Positions 47,835-55,835 of a DNA stretch of 64,000 nt are shown piece after piece. Made by a program: the position numbers and the translations under genes. The notes under the pieces were generated by a model. The model made no database searches, had not been told where the DNA came from, and saw only the letters and a list, made by a program, of their open reading frames with translations. The stretch covers positions 205,943 to 269,942 of the forward strand of contig CAMTMP010000002.1 in the NCBI GenBank assembly GCA_947073545.1. Direction: 5' to 3'. Position 1 is the stretch's first letter. Each line of letters starts with the position of its first letter. Source of the stretch: an uncultured bacterium (lineage in GTDB: Bacteria > Bacillota > Clostridia > Lachnospirales > Lachnospiraceae).

Positions 47835-50291
47835 TCAATCCAATCCCAGCAGTTTCTGCGTCAGTTTCACCGCGTCGGCCGCGTCCTTGGAATAGCCGTC
47901 CGCACCGATCTCCTGCGCGTATTCTTCGGTGATGACCGCACCGCCGATGATGATTTTCGCTTGAATCTCCCGCTCCTTCGCGTAATCGACCACATGTCGC
48001 ATCTGCTGCATGGTGGTGGTCATAAGCGCCGAGAGTGCAATGACCTGCGCGTTATGCTCTCTGGCCGCCTCGATGATTCTTTCCTTTGGCACGTCCTTGC
48101 CCAGGTCAATCACATGAAAACCATAGTTTTTCAGCATCAGGGCCACCAGATTTTTCCCGATGTCATGGATATCGCCCTCCACCGTAGCGATCACCACAGT
48201 AGGCATGTCCTCTCCAGCGTTCACCTGCAGGAGAACAGGTTCCATGTATTCGATAGACGCCTTCATCGCCTCCGCGCTGGCAATTAACTGAGGCAGGAAA
48301 TACTTGCCCTTGTCAAACAGCTCGCCCACCTCGTTGATGGCGGGCAGAAGTACCTCGTCCAGAAGCGCCTTTGCCTCAAAGCCCTGCTCCATCGCCTTTT
48401 TCGTGTCCTCCACGATGACGTCCCGCTTTCCCTTAAGTACATCGGCGCGGAGTCTGTCTTCCGGCAATGCGCCGCTCTCCTCCTGCACGGTCCGGTTCAG
48501 ACGAATTCCCGTCTCTTTTGGCGCGGACTCCCCGGCCGCCTCCTTCTTTTCCCGGAGGGCATCCATCAGCCGGATATAGCGGGTGTCCGCCTCCTCCTTA
48601 TTCAAAAGCAGGTCCGATGCGAACGCACAGCTCATCAAAAGCTCCTGAGACGGGTTGGCAATCGCCATGGTAAGTCCCTCGCGGATCGCCATGGTGAGAA
48701 AGGCGGTGTTTACAAATCCTCGCTCCGGCAGGCCGAAGGAAATATTGGACAGGCCGCAAATCGTGGCAAGCCCCCGCTCCTTGCAGTAGCGGATCGTCTC
48801 AAGCGTCTCTATGGCCGCGTTCTTATTGGCACCCACGGTAGCCACCAGCCCGTCCACCACAATATCCTCTTTTGTCAGGCCAAGCGCAAGCGCCTTCTCC
48901 TGTATATGTTCTATAATTGCAATCTTCTCCGCCAGATCTTTCGGGAGTCCCGCATCCGACAAAGGCAGAAGAATAAACATAGCGCCGTATTTTTTTGCTA
49001 TGGCAAGCAAAGCGTCCTGCTTCGCCTGTTCGCCGGAGATGGAATTGATCAGCGCACGGCCTGGATATCTGCGAAGCGCTGCCTCCAGCACGTCCACATG
49101 GCTGGAATCGATGGACAGGGGCAGGCTCGTGACGCCGCTCACCGTCTCCATGGCCTTTAACATCATGGCCTTCTCGTCGATGCCGCTCATCCCCATGTTC
49201 ACATCCAGAATGCTTGCGCCGCAGGCTTCCTGTGCCTCCGCTAAGTCAGACACCTCTTCCATGGAACCTTCCCGAAGCGCCGCCTGCAGTTTCTTTTTCC
49301 CGGTGGGGTTTATGCGTTCGCCTACCACAATAAAAGGATCCTCCAGACCGAATGCCACGGTCTGCCGCTCACTCGTCAAAAACCGTACTTTCGGCTTTTC
49401 GCGGTGTATGACATTCATATCCCGCACCGACTCCTTCGCCGCACTGATATGCGCCGGTGTGGTGCCGCAGCAGCCGCCGATCACGGACGCGCCTGCCAAA
49501 ATCAGATCGCGCATATGACGGCCGAACGTATCTGCCCCCATATCGTAAACCGTATTGCCATCCCCATCCAGAGAGGGCAGTCCCGCGTTTGGCTTGGCGA
49601 TAATGGGAATACCGGTAACCTCCGCCATACGGCGCACCGTGTCCACCATCTTGTCCGGCCCCGTGGAGCAGTTTGTGCCTACCGCCGCCACCCCCAGACT
49701 CTCCAGCACAATCGCCGCGGTAACCGCGTCGGTGCCAAAAAGCGTCCTGCCGTCCGACTCAAAAGTCAGCGTCGCCATCACCGCCAGATCACAGACCTCC
49801 TTCGCCGCGATCACGGCAGCCCTCGTCTCCTGCAGGCTCATCATTGTCTCTATCACCAGAAGATCCACACCCGCATCGACAAGATAATGTATCTGTTCTT
49901 TATATACTTCGATCAGGTCCTCGAAATCCAGTCGCCCCATGGGAGAAAGCTGCTCGCCCGTCATGGTCAGGTCTCCCGCAATATAAGCTTTCCCGCCGAC
50001 CGCCTCCTTGGAAATCCCGACCAGATCGTGGTTGATCTGCTCAATCTGCCCTTCCATGCCGTACTCTTTCAGCTTGATCCGATTGGACGTGAAAGTAGGC
50101 GCGTAGACAATATCGCTGCCCGCTGCTACGAAATCCCTCTGCAGACCGATCATGATATCCCTGTGTTCCAAAATCCACTGCTCCGGGCAGACACCCGCAG
50201 GCATGCCCTGTTTTTGCAGATTAGAGCCGGTGGCCCCGTCCAAAAACAGGGGCGTATTTTTAATTAAATTCAGAAATTCCTGTGTCTTCAT
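47835..50291 (-). CDS. metH: Cobalamin-dependent methionine synthase, lacking reactivation domain
   Basis: Methylates homocysteine from methyltetrahydrofolate through cobalamin. Order: homocysteine domain (about 1-300; zinc site with GTNCSTG and GGCCGTTPAH), pterin domain (about 320-570; VGERINPTGKKKLQAAL), cobalamin cap and cobalamin-binding domain with the His ligand in EGDIHDIGKNLVALML. It stops at 818 residues without the SAM-dependent reactivation domain of E. coli MetH, so a separate reactivation protein should exist elsewhere. Directly abuts the lipoprotein stop upstream and precedes ilvB. Confidence 0.96.
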   Translation of the reverse strand: MKTQEFLNLIKNTPLFLDGATGSNLQKQGMPAGVCPEQWILEHRDIMIGLQRDFVAAGSDIVYAPTFTSNRIKLKEYGMEGQIEQINHDLVGISKEAVGGKAYIAGDLTMTGEQLSPMGRLDFEDLIEVYKEQIHYLVDAGVDLLVIETMMSLQETRAAVIAAKEVCDLAVMATLTFESDGRTLFGTDAVTAAIVLESLGVAAVGTNCSTGPDKMVDTVRRMAEVTGIPIIAKPNAGLPSLDGDGNTVYDMGADTFGRHMRDLILAGASVIGGCCGTTPAHISAAKESVRDMNVIHREKPKVRFLTSERQTVAFGLEDPFIVVGERINPTGKKKLQAALREGSMEEVSDLAEAQEACGASILDVNMGMSGIDEKAMMLKAMETVSGVTSLPLSIDSSHVDVLEAALRRYPGRALINSISGEQAKQDALLAIAKKYGAMFILLPLSDAGLPKDLAEKIAIIEHIQEKALALGLTKEDIVVDGLVATVGANKNAAIETLETIRYCKERGLATICGLSNISFGLPERGFVNTAFLTMAIREGLTMAIANPSQELLMSCAFASDLLLNKEEADTRYIRLMDALREKKEAAGESAPKETGIRLNRTVQEESGALPEDRLRADVLKGKRDVIVEDTKKAMEQGFEAKALLDEVLLPAINEVGELFDKGKYFLPQLIASAEAMKASIEYMEPVLLQVNAGEDMPTVVIATVEGDIHDIGKNLVALMLKNYGFHVIDLGKDVPKERIIEAAREHNAQVIALSALMTTTMQQMRHVVDYAKEREIQAKIIIGGAVITEEYAQEIGADGYSKDAADAVKLTQKLLGLD

Positions 50292-50933
50292 CTATTCTCC
50301 GTCCGTTTCTGAAGGTTCTTCATAGAAGACGGTATCATCCGTGTCAAAATCATCCTCCGACACATCCCCGCCTTCCTCTTCGGTCTGCGCATCCTCTGAC
50401 GTCTCAGACGATTCCGACTCGCCGTCCTCATCCTTCTGGTTCAGATAACCGCCGCCAAGGAGCGGACTTTCCTCCGTGTAAGTGACGCCCTCCCCTTCGG
50501 GAATTTCCCCGTGCAGAATCGTAATAATATACTGGATGCGTATATTGGTCCTGTCATAGTATTCAAGCGCTGCCTGCTCGGAACCCTCGTCATAGGATTC
50601 CTCGTCATAAGCCGCATGGAAAAGCGCTACCGCCTCTTTCATATTTTCGTCCGCCTCGTCCGCAAGGCTTTCCACCGCCGAAAACTGTTCCGGCACCTCA
50701 AGCTCGGCCATCCACTGGATATCCTCCGCAAAAGCATCCAGATACCCCAGAAGCTCGATCACCGCAGTATCGGATTCGCGGTCGATGGCGTTCATCTTGT
50801 CATTGTATTCGACCGCCCGCTCAAAAAAAGTGTTCATATCCTCTTGATAAGCCGTCAGTTCCTCATCCTCCCCGCAGGCCGTAAGCAAAAAAGCCGACAG
50901 CAGGGTGACAAGTATCATCTTATATTTTGTCAA
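50292..50933 (-). CDS. Acidic lipoprotein of unknown function
   Basis: Secreted lipoprotein: signal peptide MILVTLLSAFLLTACGE with the lipobox LTAC, the Cys being the lipid-modified first mature residue; substrate for LspA. After the lipobox is a helical segment (about 20-150) and a long Glu/Asp/Ser tail. 213 residues. The start is TTG 50933: GGAGG is 9 bases upstream, whereas the first ATG at 50918 has none. Promoter at 50983-51011. The stop abuts metH, suggesting one transcript. No known domain. Confidence 0.78.
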   Translation of the reverse strand: MTKYKMILVTLLSAFLLTACGEDEELTAYQEDMNTFFERAVEYNDKMNAIDRESDTAVIELLGYLDAFAEDIQWMAELEVPEQFSAVESLADEADENMKEAVALFHAAYDEESYDEGSEQAALEYYDRTNIRIQYIITILHGEIPEGEGVTYTEESPLLGGGYLNQKDEDGESESSETSEDAQTEEEGGDVSEDDFDTDDTVFYEEPSETDGE

Positions 50934-50982
50934 AGCAGTTATCCTCCGAATGTATAAAAAATCCTGATACCCCTATCTAAAC

Positions 50983-51011
50983 ATAGTACTGATTTCCACC
51001 CTTTTCGTCAA
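50983..51011 (-). promoter_or_regulatory. SigA-type promoter of the lipoprotein-metH-ilv region
   Basis: Minus strand -35 TTGACG (51006-51011), 17-bp spacer, -10 TACTAT (50983-50988), about 50 bp upstream of the TTG start. Confidence 0.6.
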
Positions 51012-51107
51012 CCTTTTCTTTTTATATGCAAAACAAATGAAAAAGGGGTTGGACCGCGCCGATTCATCTGTCATGCATAAAAATCCGGCTTATGTGCGAA
51101 TGGCAGT

Positions 51108-51147
51108 GAAAAGGAGCGGCTGCCTCTCCGGCCTGCCGCTCCTTTTC
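51108..51147. terminator. Hairpin terminator between the HMA and lipoprotein genes
   Basis: Perfect 13-bp stem GAAAAGGAGCGGC / GCCGCTCCTTTTC (51108-51120 and 51135-51147) with a 14-base loop. It follows the HMA gene on the minus strand; T tract is modest. Confidence 0.6.
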
Positions 51148-51167
51148 GCTGCACCCTGTTTCGTCTG

Positions 51168-51386
51168 TCAAAGCGCGATATCACAGTCAGGCTCCACCTT
51201 CCGGCATGCCTTCAAAACCTGCTTCATAACGCTCTTTTCGTCCGCGCCCTCAGCGAACTCTACCTTCATTTTCTGGGTCATAAAACTCACGACAGCCTCC
51301 GCCACACCTTCCGTCTTTTTAGCGGCTTCCTGCATTTTCTCCGCACAGTTTGCACAGTCAACCTCAATTTTATAAGTTTTTGTCAT
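51168..51386 (-). CDS. Small HMA-domain metal-binding protein
   Basis: 72-residue CopZ-like heavy-metal-associated domain: TYKIEVDCANCAEKMQEAA holds the CxxC metal site and the rest is the betaalphabetabetaalphabeta fold. Such proteins carry soft metals (copper, zinc, cadmium) to pumps. Start ATG 51386 follows a purine-rich AAGGAG. Downstream of an ArsR repressor, so metal-induced expression is likely; no P-type ATPase follows in the window, which is unusual. Metal identity cannot be read. Confidence 0.85.
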   Translation of the reverse strand: MTKTYKIEVDCANCAEKMQEAAKKTEGVAEAVVSFMTQKMKVEFAEGADEKSVMKQVLKACRKVEPDCDIAL

Positions 51387-51464
51387 TTCCCTCTTTCTCC
51401 TTTCACGCAGTTTTTCATTTTCAGGCAATTGCCTGCGTTTTCCCTTACAATTGGAGAGCATCTC

Positions 51465-51770
51465 TCAAGCTCTGCTCCCTTCCATAATATGTTCCATACC
51501 CATATTGAGAATGGAACGGACATGCTCGTCGTCCAGAGAATAAAAAATCGACTTGCCCTCTCTCCGGCTCTTCACCAGCTTGGAGGTCTTCAAAATCCGA
51601 AGCTGATGGCTGACAGAGGACTGGCTCATCTGCAAAAGTCCCGCGATATCGTTTACGCACCGCTCCGTGTCAAGCATGGCATACAAAATTCTGATCCGTG
51701 TGGGATCACCGAAAATTTTAAAAAGCTCTGCCAATTCAAAAATCGCTTCCTCCTTACATGTTCCCTCCAC
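51465..51770 (-). CDS. ArsR/SmtB-family metal-sensing repressor
   Basis: Winged-helix repressor, 101 residues: CVNDIAGLLQMSQSSVSHQL is the recognition region, and the C-terminal helix DDEHVRSILNMGMEHI has the Asp-His...His spacing of the alpha-5 zinc site found in CzrA/SmtB proteins. One Cys near the start (EGTC) may add a site. The start is GTG 51770, with AAGGAGG 6 bases before it. A promoter with a TATATGAACAAATAAGCATAT-like repeat lies just upstream, consistent with autoregulation. Confidence 0.92.
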   Translation of the reverse strand: MEGTCKEEAIFELAELFKIFGDPTRIRILYAMLDTERCVNDIAGLLQMSQSSVSHQLRILKTSKLVKSRREGKSIFYSLDDEHVRSILNMGMEHIMEGSRA

Positions 51771-51794
51771 AAGCGTCCTCCTTCCGGGTTTGTT

Positions 51795-51845
51795 TATATA
51801 TGCTTATTTGTTCATATTTTAATATGAATCCCTCTGTATTGTCAA
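51795..51845 (-). promoter_or_regulatory. Promoter/operator of the arsR gene
   Basis: Minus strand -35 TTGACA (51840-51845), 18-bp spacer, -10 TAAAAT (51816-51821). The segment 51795-51817 reads ATATGAACAAATAAGCATATA on the minus strand, resembling a CzrA/SmtB operator, and CATATTTTAATATG (51813-51826) is palindromic around the -10. Confidence 0.6.
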
Positions 51846-51946
51846 GTTAATATTGCAAACCGACTGTTAACATTTTGACACATGCTCCGGCATAGTGCAG
51901 CAAGTACATGGAGCGGTACGAAACATAGCGGCACATAATCTGCTTC

Positions 51947-52283
51947 ATGGCTTATAAGCTGAAAAAAGGCAAAACGGCGAAGTCGATTTTAATTAGCTGC
52001 GGTGCGAGGTTATCCCCATTCGACATTAAGGAACTGCGGGAGCTTATGGAAACCGACGAAATGGAGCTTGACACCATAGGCGACAGAAAGACCGCCCTGT
52101 TTGTCATTATCAGCGACACCGACGACACCTTTAACTTTGTCGTGAGTATTCTCTACACACAGCTATTCAACCTACTCTGCGACAAGGCAGATGATGAATA
52201 CGGCGGGCGGCTGCCCGTCCATGTGCGGTGCTTACTTGATGAATTTGCGAATATCGGGCAGATACCAAAATTCGAGAAGCTAA
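51947..52283 (+). pseudogene. Fragment of VirD4/TraG-type coupling protein
   Basis: About 112 codons of a conjugation ATPase (clostridial VirD4-like, CD1115 type) that pumps the DNA-relaxase complex. The fragment carries TAKSILISCGARLSPFDIKE, DTIGDRKTALFVIISDTDD and the Walker B CLLDEFANIGQIPKFEKL. Both ends are lost: the N-terminal half with Walker A is missing and after FEKL the reading enters inverted relaxase DNA and stops. Nonfunctional. It marks the left edge of the mobile patchwork. Confidence 0.82.
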
Positions 52284-52289
52284 AACTAA

Positions 52290-52425
52290 ACTCAATATCT
52301 GCCGTTTCGTAGCTGCACCCGAAAGAGGATATGAGCATTTTCCCGTCCGTCTTGTCCGGGTTTTCGATATAGTCAAGGGCTTTGCTCAAAGTGCTTTTAA
52401 CAGGCTTAATCTTTGTAACCGCCAT
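52290..52425 (-). pseudogene. N-terminal fragment of MobA-type relaxase
   Basis: About 45 codons of a relaxase (MOBP-like): KIKPVKSTLSKALDYIENPD and SFGCSYETADIEF, after which the coding continues into the inverted VirD4 fragment, so the protein ends in foreign sequence. The catalytic Tyr and His triad are gone. Starts at ATG 52425, 40 bp inside the end of mobC, the usual mobC-mobA overlap. Confidence 0.75.
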
Positions 52426-52715
52426 ATTTCATTCAGCACCCCCTTTATTTCCTCTATATCCTCTTTGTAGGCGTTCCCCGTCGCGTTTACGCGGCGTGCT
52501 ATCTGATTGACATTGACGCCGATTTTCTGTATCTCTGCCGTCATTGCTTTTATGTCGCTATGGTCTATCTGAACAATGTAGCCGTCGATTGCAATTTTGC
52601 GCAGATATGCCGCCATATTGTCCGTCGGTATCAGCTTCATTTTTTCAAGAATTAAATCCCGTTCCGCTTCCGTTACCCGAAATTTGATTTGCACCGTCCT
52701 TTTGCGTCCGTCCAT
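52386..52715 (-). CDS. MobC-family plasmid mobilisation protein
   Basis: Relaxosome accessory protein that helps the relaxase open oriT. MobC/ribbon-helix-helix signatures are visible: RTVQIKFRVTEAERDLILEK and the C-terminal IKAMTAEIQKIGVNVNQIAR. 109 residues, apparently complete. Its partner relaxase is truncated, so the protein is probably unemployed unless another relaxase uses it. An oriT-like region lies upstream (52813-52902). Confidence 0.85.
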   Translation of the reverse strand: MDGRKRTVQIKFRVTEAERDLILEKMKLIPTDNMAAYLRKIAIDGYIVQIDHSDIKAMTAEIQKIGVNVNQIARRVNATGNAYKEDIEEIKGVLNEIWRLQRLSLLKAL

Positions 52716-52812
52716 GTGTCTATGTTCCTTTCCGTTTTTTATTAAGGGTTTGGGAAATTTCCCAACAAGCCATTTCTGAATGACACGCCACAGGCGCGGC
52801 GGGCAGGAATAC

Positions 52813-52902
52813 GGAAAGGTACCCCTTTCCTATGCTTGCTAAGAAACTTATCCCTTTATCCTTACTACGGTACAGAACGCCGTTTTGCCAAACGGGGCAA
52901 AA
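52813..52902. repeat. Pair of inverted repeats upstream of mobC, oriT-like
   Basis: GGAAAGG-TACC-CCTTTCC at 52813-52830 and TTTTGCC-aaacgg-GGCAAAA at 52883-52902. Short inverted repeats upstream of mobC are typical of transfer origins; no nick site is established. Confidence 0.4.
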
Positions 52903-52948
52903 GAAAAACGCTGCAATCCGTAAAGATTACAACGCCGCTTCTGTCTGT

Positions 52949-53266
52949 TCATTTTTCCTGTTCGACTTCCGCTATCTCTTTTGCCGCAGCGGTCACTATT
53001 CGTATTCCCGTATCGCTCATGCCGTCAAGCAGCGCGTCGAGCTGCCGCCGCCCGGTATTTTTTGCGGCGGGCGTATCTAACAGGAATTGGTCTACCGATA
53101 TGTTGTATCGAAGTATCAGCTCAAAGAATATCTGTAAACTTGGGTGCTGCCCCTTGTTCTCAATGTTCGCAAGGTAGCGCGGCGAGATAAACATTTCGTC
53201 GCCTACTTTCTTGCGGCTTTCCTTGCGCCCCTCACGCGCTGCCTTGATTGCTTCACCAAAAGCCTA
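52949..53266 (-). pseudogene. XRE-family regulator missing its start
   Basis: Helix-turn-helix protein of the XRE family found in mobile elements. The frame opens at about 53266 with AFGEAIKAAREGRKESRKKV, which lacks an initiator codon because a TAG lies directly before it and the upstream sequence is unrelated. The first internal ATG (53194) would begin mid-domain (FISPRYLANIENKGQHPSLQ), leaving a partial HTH. The C-terminal part IRIVTAAAKEIAEVEQEK is intact. Confidence 0.65.
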
Positions 53267-53345
53267 CTTCTTGGATATGTCTACACAGTTCTATTAGTTA
53301 GCCAAAATAGAGCATATATACTTGTAACCTTTTCCTTGAAGTCTA

Positions 53346-53397
53346 TTGACAACGCAAAGAATAAAAGCTATAATAGGCAGGACATACATACGTATGT
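53346..53397 (+). promoter_or_regulatory. Promoter and first operator of the tetR gene
   Basis: -35 TTGACA (53346-53351), 17-bp spacer, -10 TATAAT (53369-53374). Just downstream, ACATACATACGTATGT (53382-53397) includes the palindrome ACATACGTATGT; the same 16 bases recur at 54104-54119 before the ABC genes. Confidence 0.8.
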
Positions 53398-53412
53398 TTT
53401 GGAGGTGATTGT

Positions 53413-54090
53413 ATGCCACGTTCTGATAAAAAAACGAAACAGGAGATATTAGAAACAGCCACACGTCTTTTTGCCGAAAAGGGATTAGAAAATGTCAATG
53501 TTGAAGATGTTGTAAAAGAGCTTGGCGTAACTCGCGGAGCATTTTATCATTACTTCAAATCACGTGAAGAATTGATTTCTGGCGTTATGTATAAGTCTTT
53601 TAATGATAACAATCCGTTTCTCCTTGCTAACAGGCAGAAAGAGCTAAACGCCCTTGAAAAACTTAGGTTTGTATTCAAACTTGACCTCACGCCCCGTTTG
53701 GATATGAGCGATAGTTTAAGAGCAGAAATGAAAAAATTATCAGATAGCCCTGTTGTCTTTAAGAACGAAATGCTCACGCAAGTAAATGTAGTAGCTCCCT
53801 ACGTTGAAAAACTGTTGATTGAGGGAAATACGGACGGTTCGATTTCCGTAAAATACCCAAAGCAAACAGCACAAGTTATCTCTATGCTGATTGCTTCATG
53901 GTTAAGTCCTTTTACATTTCAAGTATCTTACAAAGAGTATTCCGATAAAGTATCATTTCTCGAACAGTTGGGACAAGTGTTGGGCGTACCCTTTATGGAT
54001 AAAGAAATGAAAGAGCTTCTGGACGAAATAGGCAAACACGAATTTGAAAAAGAATATTGTCTTAATTTAACTGCCCATATAGGCAGTTAA
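53413..54090 (+). CDS. TetR/AcrR-family repressor
   Basis: N-terminal TetR DNA-binding domain (KQEILETATRLFAEKGLENV, VKELGVTRGAFYHYFKSREE) and a ligand-binding C-terminus with no assigned chemistry. 225 residues; a ribosome site TGGAGGTG lies 7 bases upstream. It sits between two copies of an identical 16-bp palindromic element (53382-53397 and 54104-54119), so it probably represses both itself and the ABC exporter that follows. A 17-bp perfect hairpin spans its last codons and stop. Confidence 0.94.
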   Translation: MPRSDKKTKQEILETATRLFAEKGLENVNVEDVVKELGVTRGAFYHYFKSREELISGVMYKSFNDNNPFLLANRQKELNALEKLRFVFKLDLTPRLDMSDSLRAEMKKLSDSPVVFKNEMLTQVNVVAPYVEKLLIEGNTDGSISVKYPKQTAQVISMLIASWLSPFTFQVSYKEYSDKVSFLEQLGQVLGVPFMDKEMKELLDEIGKHEFEKEYCLNLTAHIGS

Positions 54091-54098
54091 ATTAAGAC
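54059..54098 (+). repeat. 17-bp perfect hairpin over the tetR stop
   Basis: GTCTTAATTTAACTGCC / GGCAGTTAAATTAAGAC with a 6-base loop (54076-54081). No T tract follows, so it is not a clear terminator; it may protect or reduce read-through into the ABC genes. Confidence 0.85.
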
Positions 54099-54103
54099 CT
54101 AAA

Positions 54104-54121
54104 ACATACATACGTATGTAT
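54104..54121. promoter_or_regulatory. Second copy of the TetR operator
   Basis: ATACATACGTATGTAT (54106-54121) is a perfect 16-bp palindrome and shares ACATACATACGTATGT with the site at 53382-53397. It lies 15 bp before the start of the ABC ATPase gene. Confidence 0.75.
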
Positions 54122-54135
54122 TTAAGGAGGGTAAT

Positions 54136-54972
54136 ATGATAGAAACTATGATTGACGTATCGGGATTAAAAAAATCTTATAAGGCAAATCACGTCTTGAA
54201 AGATGTTAGCTTTACTGTCCGTAAAGGCAGTGTTTTTGCCCTGCTTGGCTCAAACGGCGCAGGGAAAACAACTGTCGTAAAAATCCTTTCTACATTGATG
54301 AAGTCGGACAGCGGCAAAGCAACCATTAACGGCTTTGACGTGGTTCGTCAAGGATATTATGTGCGTGAGTGCATTAGTCTGACAGGGCAATTCACAGCGG
54401 TAGATGAAGTTTTGACAGGCAGAGAAAACCTAAACCTTATCGGACAGCTTAAACGTCTGAACAATGTCAAAAACAAGGTGAATGAGTGGTTGTCTTTCTT
54501 CCATTTGCAGGACGCAGCAGACAGCAAAGTATCTACTTATTCTGGAGGTATGCGTCGCAGATTAGATATAGCCATGAGCCTTATGGGAAAGCCACAAATT
54601 ATTTTTCTTGATGAACCCACCACTGGGCTTGACCCTCAAAATCGTATTGCCATGTGGGATTTAGTAAAAGAATTAGCTGCCGGAGGAACAACGGTATTCC
54701 TTACTACACAGTATTTGGAAGAAGCAGAATATCTTGCGGATTATATCGCCATTCTTCATGGCGGTAAGATACTTGCAGAGGGGACACCGCAATACCTAAA
54801 AACGATAATGCCGCAGCGCGGCGCGCAACTCAATTTTCAAAGTGAAGAACAAGCAAGCGAAGCAATGGCATTATTAAATGAGAACGGTATAACGATTGAC
54901 AGCTTTGAGCAAAAACTTCCCTCTTTGGAAGAAGTGTTTTTAGCGTTGACTGATGAAAAAGGAGGAAAATAA
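54136..54972 (+). CDS. ABC transporter ATP-binding protein, DrrA-like
   Basis: ATPase of an efflux ABC transporter of the drug-export (DrrA-like) class. Walker A GSNGAGKTT, signature YSGGMRRRLD, Walker B IIFLDEPTTGLD, switch TTQYLEEAEYLAD. A C-terminal regulatory extension is typical for DrrA. 278 residues; GGAGGG precedes the ATG. Co-transcribed with the permease that follows 2 bp later, and controlled by the upstream TetR by inference. Substrate unknown. Confidence 0.94.
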   Translation: MIETMIDVSGLKKSYKANHVLKDVSFTVRKGSVFALLGSNGAGKTTVVKILSTLMKSDSGKATINGFDVVRQGYYVRECISLTGQFTAVDEVLTGRENLNLIGQLKRLNNVKNKVNEWLSFFHLQDAADSKVSTYSGGMRRRLDIAMSLMGKPQIIFLDEPTTGLDPQNRIAMWDLVKELAAGGTTVFLTTQYLEEAEYLADYIAILHGGKILAEGTPQYLKTIMPQRGAQLNFQSEEQASEAMALLNENGITIDSFEQKLPSLEEVFLALTDEKGGK

Positions 54973-54974
54973 TC

Positions 54975-55745
54975 GTGCATAAACTCAAAAGTATATCATT
55001 TCTTGACTCTTGGATAATGTTTAAACGCTGCCTGCTTATTTCTTTGCGAAACCCCGAAGCATTGTTGATGGCAACAATAACACCGTTCTTTTTAATGCTC
55101 CTGTTTGGAACGGTATTTGGGAATATAGCAGATGTGGGAAGCCTAAATTACATTGATTTTATTGTGCCGGGAATTATTATGCAAAGTCTTGGGCAGGCTT
55201 CTCAACACTCGGCAATGAACGTCGCAACAGATATGACAAAAGGCATAATAGACCGTTTCCGTTCTATGTCAATTTCAAAATCTGCCGTACTGATAGGTCA
55301 TACTGGCGCGGGAGTAGTGAGAAATACAATTTCAAGCACCGTAATCATTATTACTGCCTTTGTCCTTGGTTTTCGGCCACATAGCGGCTTTGTGGATTGG
55401 CTTATTGTTGCAGCCTTGCTTATCTTAGTAAACATTGCGATTTCATTGCTTGCTGTACTATGTGGACTAATTTCAAAATCGCCGGAAGGCTCCAGTGGTT
55501 TAATGTTTCCACTCTTTATTTTGCCTTTCATCAGTTCCGGCTTTGCTCCTACTGATACCATGTCCGGCGGTATTAGGTGGTTTGCAGAAATACAGCCTAT
55601 GACACCTATTATTGACAGTATTCGTGCCTTGACGCTTGGCTTGCCTTTGGGGAACAGCTTGTGGATAGCTCTTGCTTGGTGCATAGCAATAATTATAATT
55701 GCGTTTACCGCAGCAGCACAAGTTTATAAGCGCAGACTATCATAG
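54975..55745 (+). CDS. ABC-2 type permease, DrrB-like
   Basis: Membrane partner of the preceding ATPase, with six predicted membrane segments and the ABC-2 signature around FIVPGIIMQSLGQ. The start is GTG 54975, with AAAGGAGGAAAATAATC before it; 256 residues. Probably exports a drug, lipid or antibiotic. Region base composition is more AT-rich than the core chromosome, fitting acquisition by transfer. Confidence 0.92.
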   Translation: MHKLKSISFLDSWIMFKRCLLISLRNPEALLMATITPFFLMLLFGTVFGNIADVGSLNYIDFIVPGIIMQSLGQASQHSAMNVATDMTKGIIDRFRSMSISKSAVLIGHTGAGVVRNTISSTVIIITAFVLGFRPHSGFVDWLIVAALLILVNIAISLLAVLCGLISKSPEGSSGLMFPLFILPFISSGFAPTDTMSGGIRWFAEIQPMTPIIDSIRALTLGLPLGNSLWIALAWCIAIIIIAFTAAAQVYKRRLS

Positions 55746-55835
55746 GCACATTATACCTTTTACATAATTTTTTATATATTCACACATGGAGAGAACTTTA
55801 TAAGATATATAAATAACAGGAAAGGAGTATATTGC

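Noticed and set aside
50934..51167. SAM or cobalamin riboswitch upstream of metH
   Set aside because: metH is preceded at once by a lipoprotein gene, and no conserved riboswitch core is seen in the region before it.
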